64,000 bases of DNA, from contig NZ_MOBK01000008.1 of the NCBI RefSeq assembly GCF_003732265.1, positions 124,001 through 188,000 of the forward strand. Direction: 5' to 3'. The position numbers and the translations under genes were made by a program. Source of the stretch: Pseudomonas brassicacearum (lineage in GTDB: Bacteria > Pseudomonadota > Gammaproteobacteria > Pseudomonadales > Pseudomonadaceae). Below are positions 36,224 to 44,050 of this stretch, piece after piece (within the stretch, counting starts at the first letter, position 1; each line of letters begins with the position of its first letter). The notes under the pieces were generated by a model. That model worked only from the letters and a program-made list of their open reading frames with translations. It had not been told where the DNA came from and ran no database searches.

Positions 36224-37357
36224 TCAGTCCAAAGGCGGAACAGGTAACCCGCGTTTGGCGTAGAAGGCATCGACAAAGGCGGCCAATGTACCCTGTTGAA
36301 TAGACTCGCGCAAACCAGCCATAAGCACCTGGTAATGGCGCAAATTGTGGATGGTATTCAACATGCTACCCAGCATTTCGCCGCACTTGTCCAGATGGTG
36401 CAGATAAGCACGGGAGAAGTTCTGGCAGGTGTAGCAATCACAGGTCGGATCCAGCGGCGAATCATCATGGCGATGGAACGCGTTACGGATCTTCAGCACG
36501 CCGGTGTCAATGAACAGATGCCCATTGCGGGCATTACGGGTTGGCATCACGCAATCGAACATGTCCACACCGCGGCGCACACCCTCAACCAGATCTTCCG
36601 GTTTGCCAACGCCCATAAGGTAACGAGGTTTGTCAGCCGGCATCTGACCCGGCAGGTAATCCAGCACCTTGATCATTTCGTGCTTGGGCTCGCCCACCGA
36701 CAGACCACCAATGGCCAGGCCATCAAAGCCGATCTGGTCGAGGCCTTCCAGGGAGCGCATGCGCAGGTCCTGGTGCATGCCGCCCTGAACGATACCGAAC
36801 AGTGCCGCCGTGTTGTCGCCATGGGCTTCTTTCGAGCGTTTGGCCCAACGCAACGACAGCTCCATCGACACGCGAGCGACGTCTTCGTCAGCCGGGTACG
36901 GCGTGCATTCGTCGAAAATCATCACGATGTCCGAGCCCAAGTCACGCTGGACTTGCATCGATTCTTCCGGGCCCATGAACACTTTGGCGCCATCCACGGG
37001 GGAGGCGAAGGTCACGCCCTCCTCCTTGATCTTGCGCATCGCGCCGAGGCTGAACACCTGAAAACCACCGGAGTCGGTCAGAATCGGGCCTTTCCACTGC
37101 ATGAAATCGTGCAGGTCGCCGTGCTTCTTGATCACTTCGGTGCCAGGACGCAGCCACAAGTGGAAGGTGTTGCCCAGAATGATTTCCGCGCCGGTGGCGA
37201 CGATATCCCGCGGCAACATGCCCTTGACGGTGCCGTAGGTGCCCACCGGCATGAAGGCCGGGGTTTCTACGGTGCCGCGTGGAAAGGTCAAACGACCGCG
37301 ACGAGCCTTGCCGTCAGTAGCAAGTAACTCAAACGACATACGACTTTGGCGACTCAT
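36224..37357 (-). CDS. tgt: tRNA-guanine transglycosylase
   Basis: 377 residues if started at 37357, where GAGGAAAC precedes the ATG and the ATG overlaps the queA stop; the shorter start MSFELLATDG at 37339 has no ribosome site but matches the common family start. Inserts preQ1 at position 34 of tRNAs. Active-site motifs DSGGFQVFSL and MPTRNARNGH, zinc ligands CDCYTCQNFSRAYLHHL. Confidence 0.96.
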   Translation of the reverse strand: MSRQSRMSFELLATDGKARRGRLTFPRGTVETPAFMPVGTYGTVKGMLPRDIVATGAEIILGNTFHLWLRPGTEVIKKHGDLHDFMQWKGPILTDSGGFQVFSLGAMRKIKEEGVTFASPVDGAKVFMGPEESMQVQRDLGSDIVMIFDECTPYPADEDVARVSMELSLRWAKRSKEAHGDNTAALFGIVQGGMHQDLRMRSLEGLDQIGFDGLAIGGLSVGEPKHEMIKVLDYLPGQMPADKPRYLMGVGKPEDLVEGVRRGVDMFDCVMPTRNARNGHLFIDTGVLKIRNAFHRHDDSPLDPTCDCYTCQNFSRAYLHHLDKCGEMLGSMLNTIHNLRHYQVLMAGLRESIQQGTLAAFVDAFYAKRGLPVPPLD

Positions 37358-38403
37358 TCTGTTTCCTCGGGGCCACGTGGTGCGGGGTTACGGGTGATAA
37401 ACATCGCATCACCGTAGCTGAAAAAGCGGTATCCATGCTCGACGGCTGCTTTATAGGCAGCCATGGCTTCGGGATAACCGGCGAACGCCGAAACCAGCAT
37501 CAACAGCGTGGATTCAGGCAAATGGAAGTTGGTGACCAGGGCATCGACCACGTGAAACGGTCGGCCCGGGTAGATAAAGATATCGGTGTCGCCACTGAAC
37601 GGCTTGAGCACGCCATCGCGCGCAGCACTTTCCAGCGAACGCACGCTGGTGGTCCCCACGGCCACCACGCGACCACCGCGAGCACGGCAAGCGGCGACCG
37701 CATCCACCACGTCCTGGCCGACTTCCAGCCATTCGCTGTGCATGTGGTGATCTTCGATCTTCTCGACGCGCACCGGCTGGAACGTACCGGCGCCGACGTG
37801 CAAGGTCACGAACGCCGTCTCGACGCCCTTGGCGGCAATCGCCTCCATCAGCGGCTGATCGAAATGCAGCCCCGCCGTCGGCGCCGCCACCGCGCCCAGG
37901 CGCTCGGCGTAGACCGTCTGATAACGCTCGCGATCCGAGCCTTCATCCGGGCGGTCTATATAAGGCGGCAGCGGCATGTGACCGACGCGGTCCAGCAACG
38001 GCAACACCTCTTCGGCGAACCCCAGCTCGAACAACGCATCGTGCCGCGCCAGCATTTCAGCCTCGCCACCGCCATCAATCAGGATCTTCGACCCCGGCTT
38101 CGGCGACTTGCTGGAACGCACATGCGCCAGCACGCGATGACTGTCGAGCACGCGCTCGACCAGGATTTCCAGCTTGCCGCCGGAAGCCTTCTGGCCAAAC
38201 AGCCGCGCCGGAATCACCCGGGTATTGTTGAACACCATCAAATCGCCCGGGCGCAAATGCTCGAGCAAATCAGTGAATTGACGGTGTGCCAGGGCGCCGC
38301 TGACCCCATCAAGGGTCAACAGGCGACTGTTGCGACGCTCGGCCAAAGGGTGGCGGGCGATCAGCGAATCTGGGAGTTCGAAAGTAAAGTCAGCAACGCG
38401 CAT
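37354..38403 (-). CDS. queA: S-adenosylmethionine:tRNA ribosyltransferase-isomerase
   Basis: 349 residues. Converts preQ1 in tRNA to epoxyqueuosine, the step after Tgt. Signatures MRVADFTFELPDSLIARHPL, VFNNTRVIPARLFG and PTAGLHFD. Coupled to tgt by a 4-base ATGA overlap. Confidence 0.97.
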   Translation of the reverse strand: MRVADFTFELPDSLIARHPLAERRNSRLLTLDGVSGALAHRQFTDLLEHLRPGDLMVFNNTRVIPARLFGQKASGGKLEILVERVLDSHRVLAHVRSSKSPKPGSKILIDGGGEAEMLARHDALFELGFAEEVLPLLDRVGHMPLPPYIDRPDEGSDRERYQTVYAERLGAVAAPTAGLHFDQPLMEAIAAKGVETAFVTLHVGAGTFQPVRVEKIEDHHMHSEWLEVGQDVVDAVAACRARGGRVVAVGTTSVRSLESAARDGVLKPFSGDTDIFIYPGRPFHVVDALVTNFHLPESTLLMLVSAFAGYPEAMAAYKAAVEHGYRFFSYGDAMFITRNPAPRGPEETE

Positions 38404-38468
38404 GATGGGGTTCGTCTAGCAGGGCCGGGAAGTCTAGCGGAAATATCAAAAATTCTCCATGTACCTGA

Positions 38469-38497
38469 TTGACCAACGGTTATCTCATCTCTATACT
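38469..38497 (+). promoter_or_regulatory. tRNA-Leu promoter
   Basis: TTGACC (38469-38474), 17-base spacer, TATACT (38492-38497), then a GC-rich discriminator (CCGCGG) typical of growth-rate-controlled stable RNA promoters. Confidence 0.85.
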
Positions 38498-38510
38498 CCG
38501 CGGCCATTGA

Positions 38511-38595
38511 GCCCTGATGGCGGAATTGGTAGACGCGGCGGATTCAAAATCCGTTTTCGAAAGGAGTGGGAGTTCGAGTCTCCCTCGGGGCACCA
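38511..38595 (+). tRNA. tRNA-Leu, anticodon CAA
   Basis: 85 bases including encoded CCA. Acceptor GCCCTGA pairs with TCGGGGC; the anticodon loop TTCAAAA gives CAA (reads UUG); the long variable arm and TTCGAGT T-loop fit a class II leucine tRNA. Confidence 0.95.
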
Positions 38596-38603
38596 AAATT
38601 AAG

Positions 38604-38633
38604 AAAGGTCTTGCTTAGCAAGACCTTTTTTTT
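38604..38633 (+). terminator. tRNA-Leu terminator
   Basis: AAAGGTCTTGC and GCAAGACCTTT form an 11-base-pair stem around TTA, followed by further T residues. Confidence 0.9.
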
Positions 38634-38759
38634 CGTCTGTAGGAAAGTGAGCTTGCCCGCCGCTGTCGTGTAGCAGCTGCAGCAGGCTGCGAGCTTTTGA
38701 TTTTGCTTTTCAACGCCACAACTCAAAACCGCTCGGCTAACGAATCAAGGATTCACACA

Positions 38760-39089
38760 ATGGAATTGCCACTGGAAACCGTTGCCCTTTTCGCCCTCAA
38801 GCTGGCTTATGAGTCGGAAGGTGAAAGTCCGATTCTGCGGGATGATCCAATCATGAGTGATTATGAGCGGGAGGTTTTTGGCTTGCTCGTGCGCAGGGGC
38901 GATGTTGACTCGATCCAGTTTAGAGTGTCGCACTGCGTGGGTTTGGCGTTGGAAGCTTTAGACGGTGTTGAGACGCCAATGGGGCGGGAGCTGCACAGGT
39001 TGTCAGCTGATTTCAGCGATGCGCAGACGATGGATCAGCTTGAAGCCCCGCTCATTGCACTCAAGGATTATCTGAAAGATATTCAGTGA
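38760..39089 (+). CDS. Hypothetical small acidic protein
   Basis: 109 residues, family not recognised. Acidic and helical (MELPLETVALFALKLAYESE; LDGVETPMGRELHRLSADF). AAGGA sits 8 bases before the ATG at 38760; the ORF is open further upstream, but without a ribosome site. It is the first gene after the tRNA-Leu and, by position, is probably accessory. Confidence 0.65.
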   Translation: MELPLETVALFALKLAYESEGESPILRDDPIMSDYEREVFGLLVRRGDVDSIQFRVSHCVGLALEALDGVETPMGRELHRLSADFSDAQTMDQLEAPLIALKDYLKDIQ

Positions 39090-39235
39090 ATGCTCGGGCT
39101 AGGAGCAAGTTCGAAACCCCTTTACCGAAGGATACTGAGCAGGGGGTTGGTTGAAATGTGAATGGACCTGTCCACTTTTCCATTGCGCCAGCAGATAACA
39201 ATGTAAGACTTTTTCAGCATCACAAGGACGTATCA

Positions 39236-39736
39236 ATGCGGCAAGTCGCACTCAGCAACAAGCCACTCAGAGGCATTCCCCGCCGCCTTCGCGCTCTGGA
39301 ACGCTGGGCCTCCAGTTTTCGCGACGAGTTTTACCCGCGATCTGCGCAAATGGAGCGCTACACGCACTGGAAGATCCCGGTGCATGAGGCCCTGGTCGAA
39401 GGTCCTCACGCCAGGATCGAAGTTCAGGCCTTCTGCATTCAGCAACTGCTCGAAGCCGCTAGCCTCCTGTCCAACGCTGCTGACCGCTCTCAGGGATACT
39501 ATCGGATCGCTTGCCTGCTGACGTGGCCATGGGTTCATCAGAGCGAGGTCACCGTCTTCTATGACCGGGACTATTATTTGGGTTTTCTTGGTGAAACCAA
39601 CGCGCTCATGCCAGAGCTGATCAGTCATGCTCTTACGTTGCACACGCCAGCGCATTTCATCGAGCACGGACATGACGTAACTCAGTCGGACGATGAGGTC
39701 GCAGTGCAGTGGTGGTGCATTGGGGAGCCGGCCTAA
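39236..39736 (+). CDS. DUF3916-like hypothetical protein
   Basis: 166 residues from the ATG at 39236 with AAGGA upstream (an earlier in-frame start at 39158 has none). The pattern RGIPRRLRALERWASSF, YTHWKIPVHEALVE and VTVFYDRDYYLGF fits what I remember of DUF3916, a family of unknown function found scattered in bacterial genomes next to accessory loci. No membrane segment or signal peptide. Confidence 0.65.
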   Translation: MRQVALSNKPLRGIPRRLRALERWASSFRDEFYPRSAQMERYTHWKIPVHEALVEGPHARIEVQAFCIQQLLEAASLLSNAADRSQGYYRIACLLTWPWVHQSEVTVFYDRDYYLGFLGETNALMPELISHALTLHTPAHFIEHGHDVTQSDDEVAVQWWCIGEPA

Positions 39737-40333
39737 GGCCTAACGGCTTTCGCAAGCAGAATCTCCCATAGAGACTGTGATGAGCTAATAGACATCTCTT
39801 GGCCCGAGTGCGTTAGTAGTAAATCTGCCCCCTTTTCTCTGTCGTAGTCCGCATTTACAGAAAGCACTTTGGCGAGAAACAAAAATCAGCGGCCGAATCG
39901 CGATCGGGTTCGGCAGCAATCGCGTGGAGAGGTGCCCGATCTGAAAAACGTCAGGCATGAGGCCCATAGCTAGCACTTGTAAGAGCTCAAGCCCTACGGC
40001 TGTCGGCTGTGATTTGCTTACCGGGCATCTCCACTATTTGACAAGCTATCAGCTTGTTACTAGACAAATGAGCGGCTACACCACAAAAGACACAGTACAA
40101 GTCTGCCTCCTCCGATATTCATGCTCACACTGGCAATCGTTTGCAAGGCTGAATACGGAATGACAGTAGGTGGTCACCCTCGCAAAACTGACTGAACACC
40201 TAGGTTCCCTAATCACTCCTTAAACAGTAGACAGCATGCTGGCAAAACAGTAGCTTAAGCTGAAAACCGGAAATCAAAAACCCTAATAAAAACGAATTAG
40301 CTCTCCAACCCAAGCAATAAACTCAAGCCTGAT
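39737..40333 (+). other. Gene-poor stretch with a palindrome-bearing promoter candidate
   Basis: About 600 bases with no convincing gene. At 40038-40043 is a perfect TTGACA box; 17 bases on is a weak TAGACA. The spacer between them contains a 7-base inverted repeat ACAAGCT-ATC-AGCTTGT (40041-40057), so a repressor could sit on this promoter. It reads toward the DUF262 gene 280 bases downstream. The DNA becomes AT-rich after about 40200. Confidence 0.4.
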
Positions 40334-41431
40334 ATGGATATTAATATGACTGACGACACCATAGATACAGAACTCGACATAGAAGAAGAACTTGAAGAAG
40401 AATCAGAAGAACCTGTTTCAATGTCATACGACATAACGTCCTACCCATCAGATTACACATTATCGGGACTAGCCCAAATGTGGGCAGATGGGGACATAAA
40501 AATCCCAAGCTATCAGCGAGAATTTGTGTGGTCAATCAAACAATCATCTTTGCTCATAGACTCTTTTCTTTGCGGACTCCCCGTACCCCCGGTATTTTTT
40601 TACATCGATGAAAAAAACAGAAATTTAGTTATCGATGGTCAGCAGCGAATACTCAGCATCGTATTTTTTATGGAAGGGTACTTTGGAAAAGAAAGCACCC
40701 ATGGAAAACGTCAGGTATTTAGGCTTTCAGGACTAAACAAAAGCAGCCCATATTACAATTTAAAATTCAGCGACCTAGAAGAGTCAGATCAACGAAAACT
40801 AAAACAATCCGTACTACGGGCTATTAATATTCGTCAGATGGCACCAATTGGCGAAAGCACAAGCGCATATCACATTTTCGAACGCCTCAATACTGGTGGC
40901 ACGCCCCTAAAACCGCAGGAGATTCGCAACTGTGTATTTATGGGTGAGTTTTCGGAGCAATTGAAGCAAGCTAACAACGATCCAAATTGGCGCAAAATAA
41001 TAGGCCGACCACTTCTTGACAAGCATCAAAAAGATACTGAATTACTATTAAGGGTTTTTGCACTTACAGGAACTAGCGACAAATATGAAAAGCCTATGCG
41101 CGAATTCCTTAATTCAGCAATGAAAAAAAATGAAAGCGCTAATACTGCCAAGGTGAAGAATTTCTTTGAGGCATTCCCCAAAGCCACCAGCCTTATAATT
41201 GAGACCCTAGGAGAAAAACCCTTTCATTTAAGAGGCCCTCTCAATATGTCAGCATTAGATTCCGTCATGTGCGTAACCATCGAAAAAATAAAGACAATAA
41301 AACCTACAAGCATAAGCAAATCGTTTTCATCACTTTTAAAAGATGAAAGATTCCAAAACTCAACTAGCTACAACACTACCGACGCAAAAACATTACAAGA
41401 ACGCTTTAATGTCGTACGCGAATACTTATAA
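40334..41431 (+). CDS. DUF262-family protein (GmrSD N-terminal-like), likely defence-related
   Basis: 365 residues. After a very acidic start (about residues 7-27, nearly all Asp, Glu and Thr) the DUF262 motifs appear in order: IKIPSYQREFVWS (56-67), DGQQR (101-105) and FERLNTGGTPLKPQEIRNC (182-200). DUF262 proteins have a ParB/Srx-like fold and occur in restriction and phage-defence systems such as GmrSD and type I-associated loci. The HNH (DUF1524) domain found in GmrSD fusions is absent, so a separate effector is expected; the HEPN gene 11 bases downstream could be it. Codon usage is visibly more AT-rich than the neighbouring core genes, suggesting transfer. Confidence 0.8.
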   Translation: MDINMTDDTIDTELDIEEELEEESEEPVSMSYDITSYPSDYTLSGLAQMWADGDIKIPSYQREFVWSIKQSSLLIDSFLCGLPVPPVFFYIDEKNRNLVIDGQQRILSIVFFMEGYFGKESTHGKRQVFRLSGLNKSSPYYNLKFSDLEESDQRKLKQSVLRAINIRQMAPIGESTSAYHIFERLNTGGTPLKPQEIRNCVFMGEFSEQLKQANNDPNWRKIIGRPLLDKHQKDTELLLRVFALTGTSDKYEKPMREFLNSAMKKNESANTAKVKNFFEAFPKATSLIIETLGEKPFHLRGPLNMSALDSVMCVTIEKIKTIKPTSISKSFSSLLKDERFQNSTSYNTTDAKTLQERFNVVREYL

Positions 41432-41442
41432 CAGGTGCGCAA

Positions 41443-41949
41443 ATGAGTTATTCAAACCACTTCCAGCATGCGGATGACATTGTTGCACACCTAAACACGA
41501 TTATGCCCACCGTCAATGATCCACTTCTGAAAGCAAAGTATGTTGGCTTTGTTGCGATTGCTGCGGTGACGGTATATGAACTTGCAGTAAAAGAAATATT
41601 CATTAAATTTGCACAAGACAAACACAAAGTACTTGGTACATTTACTGAAAGCTATTTCAATCGCATCAATGGAAAAATAGGCCTCTCAGTAATAAAAGCT
41701 GACTACATAAAGAGATTTGGTCCAAAATATCTTTCTCGCTTTGACAAAAAACTGAACCAAGCCGCACATATATACTTGCAAGCAAACAGAAGAGATATAA
41801 AAAACTCCTACTCAAACCTGATAACTTGGAGAAACGATTTTGCACACGAGGGAAAAATAAACTCCACCTCTACATACACTGAAGTAACCCAGGCTTATCA
41901 GGATGGAAAAGAAATTATAAAGTGCATCGCTGAAACAATGAAGAGATAG
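41443..41949 (+). CDS. HEPN-domain protein with Rx4H motif (putative RNase)
   Basis: 168 residues, all-helical. The C-terminal half contains YSNLITWRNDFAHEGK with Arg130 and His135 spaced as Rx4H, the catalytic signature of HEPN ribonucleases; the surrounding sequence resembles the RiboL-PSP/MAE_28990-type HEPN group. HEPN toxins usually cleave RNA and are held in check by a partner. It lies 11 bases after the DUF262 gene, in the same AT-rich DNA, so the two probably form one operon. The RNA target and whether it acts as toxin or antiphage effector cannot be read from sequence. Confidence 0.78.
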   Translation: MSYSNHFQHADDIVAHLNTIMPTVNDPLLKAKYVGFVAIAAVTVYELAVKEIFIKFAQDKHKVLGTFTESYFNRINGKIGLSVIKADYIKRFGPKYLSRFDKKLNQAAHIYLQANRRDIKNSYSNLITWRNDFAHEGKINSTSTYTEVTQAYQDGKEIIKCIAETMKR

Positions 41950-42055
41950 CACTATAGGTGCGCCGGCTACGGGACAGTCAAAATTTTTCGTCTCTAAAGG
42001 TTAGGGATAACTTTAGAGGGTTGCAGCAAAGAGGCCGGCACGATAACCTCCCACC

Positions 42056-42283
42056 GTCGCTGCCAATTCAGCGACCGGGTGTGGTAACCCGAGTTATTCA
42101 AGGCGCAACAGCGCCCCAGACACGTCATCAGGCGCTTTTTTTATGCCTGCGGCGTGAGTCATGGCGGCTGTGCGTGGGACGCCTTCGGGCGTGCCGGTTT
42201 CCTTGATTCCCGGTTTACCACCCTGCGCACAGCTGTCACCCATTCGTGTGGTAACGAATCTGGCAGCTCCATATATCAAGGAG
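42056..42283 (+). promoter_or_regulatory. Strongly structured leader RNA candidate (possible attenuator / c4-like region)
   Basis: A chain of hairpins precedes the small ORF at 42291: GTCGCTG/CAGCGAC (42056-42075); CGGGT-GTGGTA-ACCCG (42076-42091); GGCGC-AACA-GCGCC (42102-42115), which competes with a terminator-like AGCGCC/GGCGCT stem (42110-42136) followed by six T; a 9-base-pair helix (42166-42174 with 42226-42234) enclosing ACGCC-TTCG-GGCGT; and ATTCGT-GTGGTA-ACGAAT (42242-42259). The two GTGGTA hexaloops are identical while the stems differ. TTACCAC at 42215-42221 is complementary to both. CTCC (42267-42270) can pair with the ribosome site GGAG (42280-42283). Confidence 0.55.
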
Positions 42284-42290
42284 TCTGATA

Positions 42291-42407
42291 ATGCGCAGCA
42301 TCAATCCGTACGAAATTTGGCATTTCCTTCAACGCGACGCCCAGTTGCGTAACGCCCCACTGTCTACCCTCTCCCACCGCATCTCCATCATCGGAGGTGG
42401 CCAATGA
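42291..42407 (+). CDS. 38-codon ORF translationally coupled to the DUF3077 gene
   Basis: Starts MRSINPYEIWHFLQRDAQLR, ends GGGQ. AAGGAG lies 7 bases before the ATG, and its stop overlaps the next gene's ATG (ATGA), so it is very likely translated. Function unknown. It is preceded by the structured leader at 42056-42283. Confidence 0.65.
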   Translation: MRSINPYEIWHFLQRDAQLRNAPLSTLSHRISIIGGGQ

Positions 42408-42715
42408 CCGATCAATCCGAGCTGAAAACCATCGGCCTAACACCTGCCATTTACTGCGCAGACCAACCGCTTTTCCACGTCACTCGCGGCGTCCCCCTCG
42501 GCGATGCATTAGCCATGGCTTCTGACTTTCTGTTTCTCGCCAAGAAGCTGAATGAAGATGCCGCCTACGCCACGGACACCGACCGCCACGCTTGGGCTGC
42601 GCATTATTTGACGGCGATGAGTAAGGCGGTGGTTGATGATGCGGTGAAGGTGCTTGGGCGGGGTCGGGGTTCTGCGGCGGCGCCTGAGCGGACGGCGGCG
42701 ACGTCTGAAGGGTAG
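42404..42715 (+). CDS. DUF3077-like protein
   Basis: 103 residues. The pattern PLFHVTRGVPLGDALAMASD and HYLTAMSKAVVDD fits the DUF3077 family, which I know mainly from Pseudomonas; function unknown. Helical with a low-complexity Gly/Arg/Ala tail. Coupled to the 38-codon ORF by an ATGA overlap; GGAGGTGG precedes it. Confidence 0.75.
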   Translation: MTDQSELKTIGLTPAIYCADQPLFHVTRGVPLGDALAMASDFLFLAKKLNEDAAYATDTDRHAWAAHYLTAMSKAVVDDAVKVLGRGRGSAAAPERTAATSEG

Positions 42716-42787
42716 TGGCTGAAAAATGGTTGGAGCTGGCGGCTTGTGATGATGGCGGTAGGTTCAGCATTGATGTTGGCTGGTCTG

Positions 42788-42821
42788 GCGCTTTCGCGAG
42801 CAGGCTCGCTCCCACATTGGA
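42788..42821. repeat. Single REP arm, TTCGCGAGCA family
   Basis: GCGCTTTCGCGAGCAGGCTC followed by GCTCCCACATTGGAT, a lone arm of the element paired at 9532 and 32143. Confidence 0.7.
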
Positions 42822-42840
42822 TAGTATTTAGGCAGTTGGA

Positions 42841-42866
42841 GCCCCGAGTTTTTCGGGGCTTTTTAG
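42841..42866 (+). terminator. Terminator after the DUF3077 gene
   Basis: GCCCCGA and TCGGGGC stem around a T-rich loop, followed by five T. Confidence 0.8.
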
Positions 42867-42874
42867 TGTTTGGG

Positions 42875-43243
42875 TCAGAGCACGTGCTGGGAAATCAGTT
42901 TTGAGATTTCCACCATCGACGTCTTGCCGGTGAATTCGAACTTCACTTTCCCCAACGACGAAAAGTAAATCTCCAGCTCCGAATCCAGGTCAAACGTCCC
43001 GGACGTTTCCACCGAGTACGCCACGATGTTTTTGTAGGGCAGCGAGGTGAAGTCTTTTTTGCTGCCGGTGATGCCCTGTACGTTGACGGCGATGATGCGT
43101 TTGTTGGTGAACACTACGCCGTCGCGCATGGATTTGTAGGAGTCGATGACTTGCTCCCCTTCCAGCAGCAGCGCGCTGACGCGTTCGGCGTATTCTTCGT
43201 TTTGCTTGAGTTTGAAGAAGCCTTTGTTGTTGAAATCAATCAT
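42875..43243 (-). CDS. Bacterial PH-domain protein
   Basis: 122 residues. The pattern LLLEGEQVIDSYKSMRDGVV, FTNKRIIAVNVQGITGSKKD and TSLPYKNIVAYSVETSGTFD is that of the bacterial pleckstrin-homology family (bPH). No membrane segment or signal. Role unknown; often found singly near stress genes. It converges on the DUF3077 unit. Confidence 0.8.
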   Translation of the reverse strand: MIDFNNKGFFKLKQNEEYAERVSALLLEGEQVIDSYKSMRDGVVFTNKRIIAVNVQGITGSKKDFTSLPYKNIVAYSVETSGTFDLDSELEIYFSSLGKVKFEFTGKTSMVEISKLISQHVL

Positions 43244-43573
43244 CTGTCATTCCCTTTTTTTGAATGTAAATTCCGAGTACGAACTGCGTACGACGCCTTG
43301 GGCCGGGCCTCGTCTAGACTTAATGGGTAGTCGTGGAAAGAACCGAACACGTCGCTTTGGTGCAGTCGAATCAATACCAGCGTGGCAAGCTCCCTCAATG
43401 CCCTATAAACGGTGCGGCAAAGACCGCGCCGGGCACAACAAGATGCCCGCTCAGGGTGCCCTGGCCAACGGCCTGACAATGCCACGATACCGTGACGTGG
43501 TGTGAATGCCGCAGCCGACACTTTCGGACGACCGACAACCGCCTGGTTTGTCCGTGACCGTGAGGAATGCTGT
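43244..43573 (+). other. Intergenic region upstream of the formate dehydrogenase operon
   Basis: 330 bases between divergent genes. No convincing -35/-10 pair for fdsG and no regulator gene could be found here. A longer in-frame start for fdsG at 43502 exists but lacks family similarity. Nothing else is seen. Confidence 0.5.
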
Positions 43574-44050
43574 ATGCCTGATGAGATGTTGCAATTGCCT
43601 ATGGTTAACAGCGTGCTGGAGCGCCACAAGGGCTCTGCGGGTGCACTGTTGCCCATCCTTCATGAGATTCAGGCCGGTATCGGTTACATCCCCGATGCCG
43701 CCATCCCCGAGATTGCCCATGCCCTCAATCAGAGTCAGGCCGAGATTCGTGGGGTAATCAGCTTCTACCATGACTTCCGCACCGCACCACCGGCCCGGCA
43801 TATCCTGCGTCTGTGTCGGGCGGAGTCGTGCAAGAGTCGTGGTGCCGAGCAGTTGGCCGCGCAGTTGCGTGATCGCCTGCAACTGGACGATCACGGCAGC
43901 AGCGCCGATGGCAGCATCAGTTTGCGTCCGGTGTATTGCCTTGGCGCCTGCGCCTGTTCGCCGGCCCTGGAGCTTGATGGTCAGGTGCATGCGCGGCTGA
44001 GTGCCGAGCGTCTCGATGCCCTGCTCGACGCTTGCCGGGAGGACGTATGA
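43574..44050 (+). CDS. fdsG: NAD-dependent formate dehydrogenase, gamma subunit (NuoE-like)
   Basis: 158 residues from MPDEMLQLPMVNSVLERHKG. Thioredoxin-like [2Fe-2S] subunit; ligands in LCRAESCKSRG and YCLGACACSP. Passes electrons between the alpha and beta subunits. First of fdsGBAD, coupled to the next gene by a 4-base overlap. Confidence 0.92.
   Translation: MPDEMLQLPMVNSVLERHKGSAGALLPILHEIQAGIGYIPDAAIPEIAHALNQSQAEIRGVISFYHDFRTAPPARHILRLCRAESCKSRGAEQLAAQLRDRLQLDDHGSSADGSISLRPVYCLGACACSPALELDGQVHARLSAERLDALLDACREDV

Noticed and set aside
38511..38595. Attachment site duplicate of the tRNA-Leu 3' end
   Set aside because: I looked downstream to about 43.5 kb for a second copy of the tRNA end and found none, so no att site is claimed.
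42161..42352. 63-codon ORF across the structured leader (MAAVRGTPSGVPVSL...)
   Set aside because: It has a faint likeness to Ash-type leader proteins, but no ribosome site was seen, it overlaps the small ORF at 42291 in another frame, and the RNA pairing explains the sequence better. Kept only as an alternative.
43502..43573. 24-codon N-terminal extension of fdsG
   Set aside because: It begins upstream in frame, but the sequence (including CCMPDEM) does not fit the family, whose start is MPDEM-like at 43574.
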